A stretch of 64,000 bases of DNA from Ophiodon elongatus. Its lineage: Eukaryota; Chordata; Actinopteri; Perciformes; Hexagrammidae. Positions 46,190 to 57,175 of the stretch are shown in pieces (positions within the stretch are counted from its first letter, which is position 1; every line of letters begins with the position of its first letter). The position numbers and the translations under genes are program-made. The DNA lies in the NCBI GenBank assembly GCA_016806645.1, contig JACSYO010002161.1, positions 653,001 to 717,000 of the forward strand, written 5' to 3'. The notes below the pieces were generated by a model. The model did not search any database and was not told where the DNA came from. It worked only from the letters and a program-made list of their open reading frames with translations.

Positions 46190-46560
46190 ACACAGATTGG
46201 TTGTGTCTTCGTTAGCTTAGAATGAGCCCTTCATATCTACAGAGGGAGCGAGTCCTCTTCACGGAGTCCGCCATGATGCACCGTCATGTTTCTACTGGAG
46301 CCTAGAACAGACAAACCAAACACTGGCTCTAGGGAACCTTTCATGTTTTTAAGTTACCTGAAGGCCACCTTTGTTCTCCGATACGCTTGTAAAACTGCCG
46401 TTTTGTAAACTGTTGTATCGCCAGCCGCCATCTGACTTCCGTAAAAGTAGTGTTATTATGGTAACACTAAAGGGATTTGCATGTCTTGGAAAAAGGAGAA
46501 GTGAGGGGAGGGGTATTCTGTCGGTTGCAATCTGCAACAATACCACTAGATTCCACTAAA
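46190..46560 (+). repeat. Dispersed MITE-like teleost repeat
   Basis: tcatatctacagagggagcg, gtcctcttcacggagtccgc, caaaccaaacactggctcta, gaaggccacctttgttctcc and ccactagattccactaaata follow the order of a repeat remembered from percomorph genomes. Small ORFs on both strands here are not genes. Confidence 0.55.
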
Positions 46561-46589
46561 TAAAAATAAAAAAATATATATATATATTA

Positions 46590-47915
46590 GTGGGCTATAT
46601 CACAGTTAAGAACAGCAAACAATTACTTTAAAATATATGAGACAATAATAGCACACAGGTTTTCTAAGTGGTGTATTTGATTCTGGATCATATTTGGTTG
46701 GTGTGGAATTAATCTTGCGTGTTTTTCCTCCCCCAATCTGAACCGTTTGTAGGTACAGCGGGAGGTGAGGAAAAAGAGGAAGACGTGTTTTGTATTTTGA
46801 AAAAAAACTCCAATCTGCTTTTTAAAGTCTGCCAAAATGTAGATGATTCACCTGAATGATTCCACTCGTGCTGCTAAGGGGACACTGGTGTGCGCCTGTA
46901 CTCAGACCTGCTATGTGTGCAGGAGCGTCATTAGCTCGAGTCACATAGAGATAACTTCAACAAAAGATACCATGTAATGATCTTTCATAAAAAAAAATAT
47001 TTAATTTAATTTTCAGGGTGATTTGTAATCAAGAAAGGAAGGAAAGTGAAATAAATGAGCAGAGTAGATATGTATCCATATGGGATCTAACTGTTCTCTC
47101 TATTCCTGGTTTTGGGAGCTGCTAGTTATCTCTGTGATGCGGTTGATGAGCATCAGGTATGCCGAGCAGCATCATGCCCATCAGGCAGGTCCAGACATGT
47201 AGCGAGGACCCCAGAGTGTACAAACGCCCCTCATCCTACCCGAGTGACACCTCACAGGTAGACCCTCCGGGGAACGCTCCATCACCCTGCTTCGGCATCA
47301 CATTACCTCAGAACAAACCCCATCACGGTATCACTGGTCCTCCTGACAACCTCCATCCACACCGCTGTAAAAGGAAGTACTATCATAGCTGAGAGCCTGA
47401 GGACTGGTGTTGACAGGTAAAGGAAATAAAAGTTTGTTGTATGAAACAAATTAAACTTGCTAAGCAGTCACACTTTAACTCTAGTTGAACATTTGAACCA
47501 GGAAACATGTCCCACGTGTACATGTTGCTGTTCACATGACAACAAGAGGGCTTCACCTTGCTACCGATTGGCAGAGCCTAAAACAAACCGACACCTGTTA
47601 CCATAGCAACGAGTGTGCTGTGTGAATGTGCCTGGACAGAATGAACGTACAGATGGAGAGACTCTTGACTTCACTGTGAATCACTGAGTCAGCTTGATTG
47701 GATTGACCATAATCTGGTATGATTTGTTTTTTTATCTTGAGTTGTCATGAAAGTCCTTGAGCCCAAACCTGCAAAAGCATATCCTAAACTGGATCATGAC
47801 CCACACTGTTCAAGGTTTACTCTACACAACTTATTTCAATATATTTTATTGATTTTGTATTTATCACAACCTAATTTTAGGATTTAAATGCCTAAACATT
47901 ACAAACTATACAATG
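46590..47915. other. No recognised gene
   Basis: The 77-codon frame 47159-47392 and a short minus-strand frame with a hydrophobic run near 47150 have no known domain. Nothing else recognised. Confidence 0.35.
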
Positions 47916-48172
47916 GTAAATAGACCTGTACTTGTAAAGCACTTTTCTAGTCTTTAACACTACATGACATCATTCACCCATTCATACACTGATGGGAGGG
48001 GCTAAGGTGCCACCTGCCCATCAGGAGGAGCTACCATTCACACACCGTAGGCACAGCTACGGGAGACATATGGGGTTAAGTGTTTTGTCCAAGGACACAT
48101 CGACATGGGCTAGCGGAGCCGGGGATCGAACCTCCGATCTCCGGCTCACCACTGAACCACAGTCGCCCACAA
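47916..48172 (-). mobile_element. tRNA-headed SINE, nearly complete, minus orientation
   Basis: Read on the minus strand: cgactgtggttcagtggtga (box A), ggttcgatccccggctccg (box B), gtgtccttggacaaaacact, ccgtagctgtgcctacggtg, gtatgaatgggtgaatgatg, and a tail with acaagtacaggtctattta. About 1 kb downstream of the DNAJC24 stop and in the same orientation as the gene. Confidence 0.8.
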
Positions 48173-48918
48173 TGAAATAATACAATAAAGATAAAACAAT
48201 ACACTTCAAATTCACTTTGGTATACTGCGAGCAAAATATGTAACTTTAACTGAAAGTATCAAATGACCACTTAGCCAACGATGTGAATTCTTTCAAATTA
48301 AGAACACACCGTTATCTAAGGGCACCTAATTCAAGATCAATAAGTCAAATGTGTGTTCAAAGTAGATGTTCCATTTTTTTTACTTTCCGATAGTGATTCT
48401 GATACCTGAACTTTGACAATACCAAGTTAAATACAAAAAAGTTAAGCAAGTCATAATTCCACTCAAATATCTATTTTATATTGCTGTGAAAACATCTACT
48501 TTAAACTGGATTTATTCAAGTTTCTTGCCAAAACCAACCTTTTTACAAGATTACATTTGAATACATCATGATAATGTTATAGCAAACATTCGCCATATAC
48601 TAATTTTGACTGAATAGAGCTTGAACGAATCATAATGGAACCCAATGCAACCTCTTTACGTTAGACGTTAGCTCCGTTATTTAGCTGAGCAGGCCTGTGC
48701 TGTGCACTAGCTGCTAACAGCTAACGCTAACGAGCTCTCCTCCAGCCAGTTTGTTGTTCACAGTGTAGCGTCATCGGGGAAAAGGATGCACTGTGTTTCA
48801 GCACAGGTGTGTAATAGTAGTTTGCACATGTGCAGTAGCGACCGGGCAGGATGTACAGAAGGGTCTTATTTTGTGATCAGGCTCAGCAGCGTCACAGGTG
48901 ATGGTTTCCAAACAGGCA
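48173..48918 (-). other. Probable DNAJC24 3' UTR and downstream DNA
   Basis: No coding feature. The only nearby AATAAA on the minus strand is at 48511-48516, which would give a 3' UTR of roughly 400 bases. Inferred only. Confidence 0.35.
48511..48516 (-). terminator. Candidate polyadenylation signal of DNAJC24
   Basis: Plus-strand tttatt, AATAAA on the transcript strand, 403 bases after the stop codon. No downstream GU-rich check was possible beyond inspection. Confidence 0.3.
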
Positions 48919-49145
48919 TCACCTTTGGCATTCTAACGTCTGAGTCTTTCTGTGTAAGGACCATGTGACGCACACACTGAGGGAGCACGTGTCACAGCAG
49001 ACGACCACTCCTCTGTGCTCTTCTTCCTCCTCCTCTTCATCGCCCTGCCGCCGCCGCTGCGCCTCCTCCTCCTCCTCCTCCACCTCCTCATGTGAGACGT
49101 TGAATCCTCCCCCACAGCGACAGCTGTACATGTACACTCGCTCAT
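48919..49145 (-). CDS. dnajc24: DNAJC24 coding exon 4 (CSL zinc finger with acidic insert)
   Basis: 227 nt, acceptor gcttcag. Encodes DERVYMYSCRCGGGFNVSHE, then VEEEEEEAQRRRQGD and EEEEEEEHRG, then VVVCCDTCSLSVCVTW and a 14-residue tail. The zinc ligands C-x-C and C-x2-C are present. The ~24-residue insert lies between the two ligand pairs and is encoded by GGA/GAG and CGG repeats. Human DPH4 has a short ordinary loop here. Confidence 0.92.
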
Positions 49146-52100
49146 CTGAAGCAACACACACACACGCACATTTTAGATGGAGAACTACTAAAGATCTACC
49201 TGACTTAATCAGATACAGGGAGCATGAGCATTTAAGGACATTATGATCATGACATTTAACGCTGGTTGAAAAGCGACACACACAACTGGAAAATGCATTT
49301 CCTGCTGAAAATGCGTTGGAATACTGAAAGTTGAAATTTGAAGCTGAAATATTAGAACATTTCTGAAAATAGCTGAAAATACAGAAAACAGCTGAAAATA
49401 CAAAAAGGGAAACTATCTGCTGAAAAGAGTTAAAGCCCAAAAGCATTGAACTGAACTGAGCTGAAAATCCTTGTAGTTGAAATGTATAACTGGAAAAGTT
49501 GGAAGCAAAACTGCATCATCTAGAGAATCCAAGAGCTGAATTACAATCCAGGAAAAGCTGGAAACTAAACGATTTTACTGTCACAGTAATAGTCGTAAAA
49601 GTAGTGGTAGTAGTAAAAATAACTGAGATAGAGATAGTAGAGATAGAGAAAGAGAGGGGGGAGAGAGAGAGGAAAGTGAGAGAGGGGAGAGAGAGAGAGA
49701 GGGAAGTGAGAGAGAGGGACGGAGAGAGAGAGAGAGACGGGGAGAGAAAAAGAGAGACGGGGAGAGAGAGCGAGAGAGAGAGATGGGTAGAGAGAGGGGT
49801 AGCGAGAGAGGGGGGGCAGAGAGAGAGATGGGGAGAGGGGGAGAGAGAGACGGACAGGGAGAGGGACAGAGAGAGAGAGGGACAGAGACAGAGAGGGGGA
49901 GAGAGAGACAGAGAGAGTGAGAGAGAGAAAGAGGGGAGAGAGAGACAGACAGAGAGACAGACAGGAGGTGCCTTTGACTGAATATCTCCAAGTCGTTTGT
50001 TTATGTGTGTGTCAGTGTCTCTGTGTGTGTGTCAAACTGCAGTAATTAGCTCATCACAAACAAAAAAAGCTTGGGATATTTCCAGAAATAGATCCGTAAT
50101 GTGAGTGCTGCAGGCTTGTGCCGGCATCAATAGGTCACATGTTCTGGAGTTACTCGACGATATCAAACTATTGGAGCATTATCTTTCAGACCTATTGACT
50201 TAGATCCCTTCATGGCGGTTCCAGGAATTATAGACTCTTACATAGTAAACAATGGTGTGAAACATAATATGATTTCATTTGTTAACCTGCTGACACGAGG
50301 GTTGATCGTACTCCATTGCAAACGGAGAACTGCACCAACACGTTCAGAACCAATGATGGATGTTATGAACTAGAAAAAAATGTATTCTCTCCGGAAAAAA
50401 CAAGAAGAGAAATTTAACAAAAGTCGGCAACCTTTGAAAGACCATTTTAATGATAGTGAATTTAATTGAATTGAATTAAACTTTGCCAGCACTGTTAACA
50501 CTGAGATGCTTTCCCAGAGACCTCTGTGGAGGTGTGTGTGTTTCAGTGTACATGGTTGTGTAGTTACCCGGGTCCCAGGTCATGTCCTCCAGATGGACTG
50601 TAGAATCCACCGGCCAGTCCTGTTTCAGGTCCCGCTCTGGAGAAGCATGAATGAATCATTATTATAGTCGTTGTAGAAAGAAGACAAACATCAGTATGTT
50701 ACATTTGGTATGAACAGTGTTATGTCTGTATTGAAAGTACGAATGACGCGGAACGGGAACAGAGAGGCACATTTTTTGTGTTGTTCCCAAAATATTATTC
50801 TTTGATTCACGAAGGTAATTGGTGCTGTTATATATCAGCCTGAGACTTTCACAGTGTGCTTTGTTACATCGACAGCAACCTGAGTTAGACAGAGGTGATA
50901 CATGATGGTGAAGACAATGTGTTTACATGCACTTCAATCACCACATTACTCAGACAAACTGAACTGGAGAATTGTTTGTGTAACTGTAATTACCTTAAAT
51001 ATCATTATATTGTTGTTACTAACACTTCTTGAGTCCAACTTAGAAGGTACAGCATTTCTAACAGCGCTTCTAAGAGCTCCTTTAAATGGTACATGGACTG
51101 TACTTGTACATCTCTTTTCTAGTTCTACGACCACTCAAAGAGCTTTAACACTACATGACATCATTCACCCATTCACCCTCATGCATACCCTGGAGGGAGG
51201 AGCTACCATGCGAGGTGCCAATGAGGACTATCTAACATTCACACCAATTCATACACTGGTGGGAGGAGCTACCATGCGAGGTGCCAATGAGGACTATCTA
51301 ACATTCACACCCATTTATCGAACCGCCGCTCTTCTGATTGAAGGACGACCCGCTGCCACACTGGGCCACAGTGAGCTTCTAAGTGCAGCTTTCAGCTTGC
51401 TGCCCTTTTTAATTCATATTACTGCTTCTCTTAACGTTTCTCATAATTTGTCATTAAAACATTGAGATGGTATGCTTGTAAGTGGTGATAATTTTAAGCA
51501 CTTTTTTTTTTTTATTATTTATGTTCCTGTGTGAAAGTTCAGTGAGTTAAAGAAAGTAAACTGATTGTTTCAGCTGCTGCTTAAGGCAGACGTTACTCCT
51601 AAACTCATATTAAACCTTAAATGAAGCGGTGACGTATATGTAGAGAAATATACATATATAAATATTTACCTCATCTATTGTGTGCGTCATTCTGTCATCA
51701 TTTCTATATTACACCTGCTGTATATACAGCAAGTTTGTGGCACACAATATATGCACCATAAACAGAAACTAAAATGACAATTTGGACGACAGTTATTGTG
51801 CAAAACAGTTGAATTAATCTGTGTGTTAGTTTAAATTTATTTTCTCATTTTCTAATTCATATATCAAATGCCACTAAAAGAACATCAGTGTTGATGATAA
51901 AAGTGTAGATCTAAAAATGAACTTAAACAATGAAAACATAAACCAGTCGTTGGTTCCTCTTGTTGAGATGCTCGGTACGCTACAATCACCTCCAAAGCAT
52001 TAGAAGGTTCTAAAAAATGGATTTAATAATCCTCTTAGCCTTGAGATGCTTTTGGGAACCGAGGCCCGGTTGCCACAATGCCAACTTTCTCCAAAAAAAG

Positions 52101-54325
52101 ACAGAACAGAACCTTCAATAGACGGATGGATGAAAAGTGATGGAACGACGGATAAATGAATGGACCGACTGAAACGAGAAAAATGGATTTCACACACTTT
52201 TTCTTTTTTTTTTTACAGTTCACTCTTGAGGAAACAGTCATTATCAGGTTGTACAGTTTGACTGTGATAATGACTTAATGAACCCGGAATAATTAGTGCT
52301 AAACTTTGCGTGGGTTTTAATTAGTGTTACACGGTGTGAGGAATAATTCAAAAAAATGTATTGTTGGCCGTGGTTCATTTGCAGTCCTTGTCCCTGGTTC
52401 GCCCTGGAGCGGTTCTGTATCACTTTACATCACTGCAGCAGAGGCCTGGACTGAATGTCTCAGTCTCCTCTTCATCACAGGAGGAGGGAGAGGAGATAAA
52501 AAATTGTTTTCCCCTCACAGTGCGACCAAGGCAAAAGAGATGAAACACCCTGGTACAACCACAGTAATAAACCAACCAGCACTCGCTCCTTAAATATTTA
52601 TATTCATGCCAACTGCATGGATGAATAAATTATTGTCCAGCAAAACGACTTACACCAGCATGTCAGGAAATGGGACTAGAACCAGATTCCCAACTGAACG
52701 TCCTGCCAGTCAATCCATGTGCCCCGTGAGACGCTGTGAGACGGGCAGCAGTAGAGTGAGTGGTGTCCTACATGTTCTAGGGCACTCCTTATGAAAACGC
52801 TCTGTGAATCCAAATGGTTTCAGTTTGTTGCCTGTCCATTGGTTTCCAAGACACACACACTGGTTCCTGACTGGAGAGAGGAGAGCGTTCCACAGATCTC
52901 ATGAGGGGATCGAGTGTTAGCCACAACATTTACACATCTAAGCTTCCCCGGCCTCATGCTACCCGACATAAAAATGATACCAACGAGTATTACATTTGAC
53001 ATAATTGACATTCTTCTGTCAGAGAATTAAGCGAGTATGAAACAGTGATTTAATCCGGTCACACAGATCCTACATGGTAACCAGCAGTCATTCCCAAGAT
53101 CAAGAGAGCTCGACAGACAAAGTTCAAATCCTGTCTAAAGCCTCTCAGACGGAACACTCACAAGTTCTTCAGTAATGAAAGCGCTTTATTAAACAGGATC
53201 TTACAAAGACAGGAGGTCTTGTAAATCTACATCTGAGGAAATATTTTTGCAGCCAAATCAAATTGTTTACAGGATATTCAACCTTTGTTTCCTTGCAATG
53301 CATTTAATACTTGACTTCTTTCTTTACAGGGTTTATATGAAGGTAATACAGTAGTCCATGAATATGAGTTTACAGGTAATCACAATCCCTCCTCAGCATT
53401 GTGGAGGCTGGTTTATGCCGTTAACATTTTAGCAGCAGTTCCCGGGGAATCAAACCGTCAACCTTGTGGTAAGAGGACAACCCGTTCTAGCCCCTGAGCC
53501 ACTGTCCCTTCTCAATCCAGTCAAAATGTTCCATAACTGTTGCCGATTTCTAATGCAAATCATGACCAGTGCCATAAAATAGATAATGAATTACAAATGG
53601 CCGATACTGAGAAAAAAAATCAAACGTCACAATATTTTGGACCAAATACCTCGATCACAATATTGCGGCGATATTTTAGGGTTTGACTGTTGGTGCTTTC
53701 CCAAAATATTCACACGTTGAGGTTTCTGATAACTAATAATCAGTAAGGTGGATGTAATGACGAGGTGGGAGAACAGCTACAACAGAGTGGTAAGTTCCCA
53801 ACATTGCAGTAAAGTGATGCAGCCTTTAAAACCAGGAAAAGACAACTCTTATGACAAATTACAAGATCACAATATCTAGTTTCATATCACTATATCAATA
53901 AAATATCGATATATTGTCCAGCACGAGCATGAATCATAAAGAGGCGGTTGTGGCTCAGGAGTTGTAGTGAGTCGTGCACGGATTGGAAGATCGTCTGTTC
54001 GATCCCAAGCAAATGTCGTCTGGCAAAATACCGAATGAGCACTTAGATGAGCAGGCAGCAGGTCGTGTGCCCAGTAACAATATCACAAACAATATGAATA
54101 ACAGAAGCACTCAATGACAAAAGTAGGTGAAGTGAAATGTGAGGTCCTACCTCTCCTCTGCAGGTCATACTGTCTCCTGCTGCTCTGGTCACTCAGGACC
54201 CTCCACGCAGCGTCAGCTTCTAGAAACTTCTTCACGCCACACTCTGCTTCTGAAGAACTCCCGCCTCCCAGACGGTCTGGGTGGTACTGTGACACACACC
54301 CACCCACCCCCCCACACACACACAC

Positions 54326-54356
<31 letters not shown>

Positions 54357-54598
54357 AAGCTCAGACTAGGAAGAGACACATTATTTCCAGCTGTACTTTA
54401 CAATCATACTGTAGAACCAGAGAGACCGGGGGACATACAGTATGGTCAGGTGTGGGTGTGCGTTGCCCCCCGACAGAGACGGAGCAGTGGGTTTACCTGT
54501 AAGGCCAGCTGCTGGTACCTGTGTCTGAGCTGCTGGACTGAGTCGGAGGGGCTGGCTCCCAGCACAGCGTACAGGTCCTTCTCCGCTGCTTCACACAT
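48919..54598 (-). CDS. dnajc24: DnaJ homolog subfamily C member 24 (DPH4), four coding exons
   Basis: Cochaperone of the diphthamide pathway, which modifies a histidine of elongation factor 2; the CSL zinc finger binds iron or zinc and the J domain stimulates Hsp70. Coding exons on the minus strand are 54598-54497, 54286-54151, 50636-50568 and 49145-48919, total 534 nt for 177 residues (human protein 149). Residues 1-79 form the J domain, with KDLYAVLGASPSDSV, RHRYQQLALQ joined to the YHPD motif, and FLEADAAWRVLSD. Residues 80-103 are the linker DLKQDWPVDSTVHLEDMTWD. The CSL finger has CRCG and, after a long acidic insert, CDTC. Introns are phase 0, 1 and 1, all GT-AG. The extra length comes mainly from the insert (see exon 4) and a longer C-terminus. 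Confidence 0.93.
49146..50567 (-). other. DNAJC24 intron 3
   Basis: 1.42 kb, GT-AG. Holds degenerate gctgaaaata-type repeats at 49300-49470 and the long GA tract below. No other exon recognised. Confidence 0.7.
49625..49965. repeat. (GA)n-rich low-complexity tract, ~340 bp
   Basis: Almost entirely gaga/ggga/gacag on the plus strand, so polypyrimidine on the DNAJC24 transcript strand. Generates spurious Arg/Glu and Ser/Leu ORFs. Confidence 0.96.
50568..50636 (-). CDS. dnajc24: DNAJC24 coding exon 3
   Basis: 69 nt encoding ERDLKQDWPVDSTVHLEDMT and WDP, matching the linker of vertebrate DPH4 (human has GPVDAQVYLEEMSW). Acceptor ctccag, donor GTAACT at 50567. Phase 1 at both sides. Confidence 0.92.
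51085..51360 (-). mobile_element. SINE copy with 66-bp tandem duplication, in DNAJC24 intron 2
   Basis: Family blocks in reverse (ggtacatggactgtacttgt, accactcaaagagctttaac, ctacatgacatcattcaccc) are followed by two copies of gggaggagctaccatgcgag...ctatctaacattcacacc (51195 and 51261), 66 bp apart. It ends with degraded box B and A complements. The 187-codon plus-strand ORF here is fortuitous. Confidence 0.75.
53945..54075 (+). mobile_element. SINE head fragment
   Basis: ggttgtggctcaggagttg (box-A-like) and gtctgttcgatccc (box-B-like), then a decayed body. A similar reversed scrap (tcccggggaatcaaacc...gagccactgtccc) lies at 53435-53512. Confidence 0.5.
54151..54286 (-). CDS. dnajc24: DNAJC24 coding exon 2 (HPD motif)
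   Basis: 136 nt opening with YHPDRLGG, the loop that contacts Hsp70, then FLEADAAWRVLSD and RRQYDLQRR. Donor GTAGGA at 54150. The acceptor (cacag, AG at 54288-54287) is preceded by a G-rich and GT-repeat stretch rather than a normal pyrimidine tract. Confidence 0.92.
54309..54358. repeat. (CA)n microsatellite next to DNAJC24 exon 2 acceptor
   Basis: CA run within the 210-bp intron 1, continuing through a C-rich stretch (54301-54316) almost to the acceptor. Confidence 0.96.
54497..54598 (-). CDS. dnajc24: DNAJC24 coding exon 1
   Basis: 34 codons from ATG at 54598 (MCEAAEKDLYAVLGASPSDS...) to LALQ, donor GTAAAC at 54496. It covers J-domain helices I and most of II. An acceptor-like tgatgtcag ends at 54617, so a separate 5' UTR exon upstream is likely. 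Confidence 0.92.
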
Positions 54599-54666
54599 CC
54601 CTGCTCCAACACAACGCTGACATCAGACTGACGCTTCAATAGCACCAACCTCCACCGGGAGACCTA

Positions 54667-55480
54667 ATGCTCTCCCCACTGGCCGTCTTCGAGAAGCACC
54701 AGAGGACTCATGGCAGCATCCAATGCACATCTGTAACTTTCAAAACGCATTTAAATCCTGCAGGACCAGTTGCTGTTGCAGCAAGATGCTCATCAGGACC
54801 GGTACGCAGCTGTAAACACACTCCTTTAAAAGCCCAACACGGTATGTGTGATGGTCAGAGCTGCAAAGGGACAAGCGGCGGAGAGTCTGTACCCGTTAAC
54901 TAAAGATGGGTCAGCTGACCAACATGTGATTGACCTCATGCCTGTTAGTTGACTTTAGTAAGTGTGCACTGGGTTACGTGAGCGAACATAACTATTGAAT
55001 CAGATTATGTCTCAACACTCATCACAGATTAGTCAATCGAAACTAAAATGATCAGCGAGTACTTTGATCAACATTTATCCTTTTAAGTCATTGTGGAAGA
55101 AGATAAATGTAAAAATGATCTGCATTCAGCTTCTCACGTGTAACGAAACATCTGCCGTGTTTCAGGTTGTTAATCAGACCAACACCATTCTCTCACATAC
55201 TGTAGACAAATCAACAGATTCATCAATAATGCATATGCTTATTTTGTTATTAGCAACAAAATGTTATGAATACAGTACATAAAAAAATGTAACTAAGAAG
55301 TGGTGAATGTTCTGGATATCCTTTGCTGTGGGCTCTTAACGACACTAATTATGATTAACGTTCCTCTACGTCACCTTTATTTTAGCAAGCAGCTCAGTGA
55401 GTGCAGCGTCATCCACGTGCAGTTTGCTGACGTAACTAAACTACGACTAAGTCTGTGTCACAGTATTATCTACCGTGTGT
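54667..55480. other. Upstream of DNAJC24 coding start; probable 5' UTR intron
   Basis: Short ORFs without domains. Likely non-coding first-intron DNA if transcription starts near 55.5-55.8 kb. Confidence 0.3.
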
Positions 55481-55489
55481 TATGGAGCA

Positions 55490-55810
55490 TGGCAAAGTGA
55501 GAGAGCCCGAATATGCACGCTGTGTGGTCGGACTTTACGGGAAGGAACTACCGCTACCGGAACCAGTGTTCTCCGAGCTGAACGCATTCTGTAGTAAACC
55601 GGAAGTGTGCTTATTGTCCTCACAACGAACGCGCACTGAAACAGTTTGTGTTGTGTGTATGAAGCATCGCGCATACCTTTAGAACGAAGCCGTCACCTGA
55701 GACACGACATGTTAGTGTCCCACGATCTTATGTGTCCCCCTGAAAAAAAGCCGGGTGCCTGAGTTCCGCTGGAGAGAATGACGACTTCCGGTCTTTTTTC
55801 TTTTTCTTTT
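55490..55810 (-). promoter_or_regulatory. Probable DNAJC24 promoter region
   Basis: Locally raised CpG count in CpG-poor DNA, and ETS-type cores aaccggaagtg (55596) and gacttccggtc (55785), which are typical of housekeeping promoters without TATA. It lies 0.9-1.2 kb upstream of the start codon on the right side for the gene. Exact start site not determinable. Confidence 0.4.
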
Positions 55811-56059
55811 TTTCAAGAATAAGAGGGAGACGAGGGAAAGCAACAACATGCAAATAAACATTCTGTCCAATGTATATTCTGAACAGTTTATTGTGGACAC
55901 ATCAACCCAAAGTCATGACCTTTGAAATAGTTACAATTGCATTTAACAATCTACAATTCTAAATGTGCGCTAAGAGGATTTGTGTATGGTCTGATGGCAA
56001 AAACATTATCAAAGATTAAAATAACTTTAATGGACACAAGTATATGAACCACCATTGGA
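55811..56059. other. No recognised feature
   Basis: Pyrimidine-rich start (tttttctttttctttttttc) then AT-rich DNA. Confidence 0.35.
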
Positions 56060-56280
56060 AATGGTAAATGGACTTTTACTTGTATAGCGCCACTCAAAGC
56101 GCTTTAACACTACATGTAATTTTACATTCATACACTGATGGCAGGGGCTACCATGCAAGGTGCCCCCTGCCCATCAGGACTAACTAACATTCACACAGCT
56201 TAGGGGGGGATGGATTGGAATAGCCGTGGATCGATCCTCTGATATTCTGATTGAAGGACAACTCACTCTACCTCTGGGCC
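56060..56280 (-). mobile_element. SINE copy, minus orientation
   Basis: aaatggtaaatggacttttact, cactcaaagcgctttaacac, catacactgatggcaggggc, gtgccccctgcccatcagg and gccgtggatcgatcc (box B complement) follow the family order. Confidence 0.7.
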
Positions 56281-56861
56281 CCTATGTAGTTCAGAACATA
56301 GAACAAAAGATGGATGATGTAATTTAAATATATGTGAAAATGATCGGTATGAAAGCCAAGATCATGGTGTTGAATTCCACTGCCAGACCTGGGAAACAGC
56401 AGCCAGGAAAGAGCAGCACGAGACCACATGCTGGGAGATATGTCCCGAAAATACAGAGCAGAAGCAATCTGTTAATTGAAAAGGGAACAGAGGAGTTGAG
56501 GTGACACAATGACACCTTTACGATCTGACTTCCTGTCTGTCACTCATTTATGGCTCTTTAACGAGACCACAGAGGAGGATGGGGGGTGGGGGGGGGCAGA
56601 GACACTCAGTGAATGACATTGTTGTTCAGTTCATTATTTCTTAATTTTGGGGCAAATTAAGAATCAATTAGTCAAGTGACAAAATACCGTCACCGTCATA
56701 TTGGGGGCTGTAGTTACCACTTTATTGAATGTATTGCACTGTATAGTCTCATGCCGTCCTGGCACAGACATACAAAAGGCCCCACCACTTCTCCTACACA
56801 GAAGCAAGACACACAGACAACTATGTGGGTATGGTTGTTTAGCCTCTATTTTTGTGTTTTT
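56281..56861. other. No recognised feature
   Basis: Nothing recognised; short G-run near 56583. Confidence 0.35.
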
Positions 56862-57175
56862 TGTGTGTCTTTGTCGTAGTTACACATCTCTGTGTGGTTT
56901 TGTGTCTCTTTATAGTTTTTTTTTTGTCAATTTGTAATTGTTTTGTTCTTTTTGTAGTTGTTTTTTGTCTGTGGTTATTTTGCCCCATATTGTAATCATT
57001 TAGAGTCTCTTAGTTGTTTTGTGTCTCTTAGAAGTCTTTGAGTCTCTTTGTAGTTGTTTTTTATCTCTTTGTTATCGTTTTGTGTCTCTTTGAAGTCATT
57101 TTGAGTCTCTTTGTAGTTGTTTTAAGTCTCTTTGTAGTCATTTATGTTTCTTTGTGATCATTTTGAGTCTTTTCC
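56862..57175. repeat. Degenerate minisatellite (gtctctttgtagtcatttt type)
   Basis: About 14 imperfect units of 21-24 bp such as gagtctctttgtagttgttt, gtgtctctttgaagtcattt and aagtctctttgtagtcattt. It is followed by gggggacccctgggcctgtg and ggtaggcccgttcagg, a pairing often seen in teleosts. Confidence 0.85.

Larger units (their letters stand above)
50637..54150 (-). other. DNAJC24 intron 2
   Basis: 3.51 kb. Contains a SINE at 51085-51360, SINE-head scraps near 53430-53510 and 53945-54075, and otherwise unrecognised DNA (51361-53420 holds short ORFs only). Confidence 0.7.

Noticed and set aside
47159..47392. 77-codon ORF and an opposing hydrophobic frame
   Set aside because: No domain, no convincing splice sites on either strand.
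49499..49981. 160-codon Arg/Glu-rich ORF
   Set aside because: Translation of the GA-rich tract in DNAJC24 intron 3.
50902..51465. 187-codon ORF in DNAJC24 intron 2
   Set aside because: Runs through an inverted SINE with a tandem duplication; no protein domain.
55455..55682. 75-codon plus-strand ORF (MEHGKVREPEYARCVVG part) in the promoter region
   Set aside because: No homology recognised, no splice donor tied to it; more likely promoter or 5' UTR DNA of DNAJC24.
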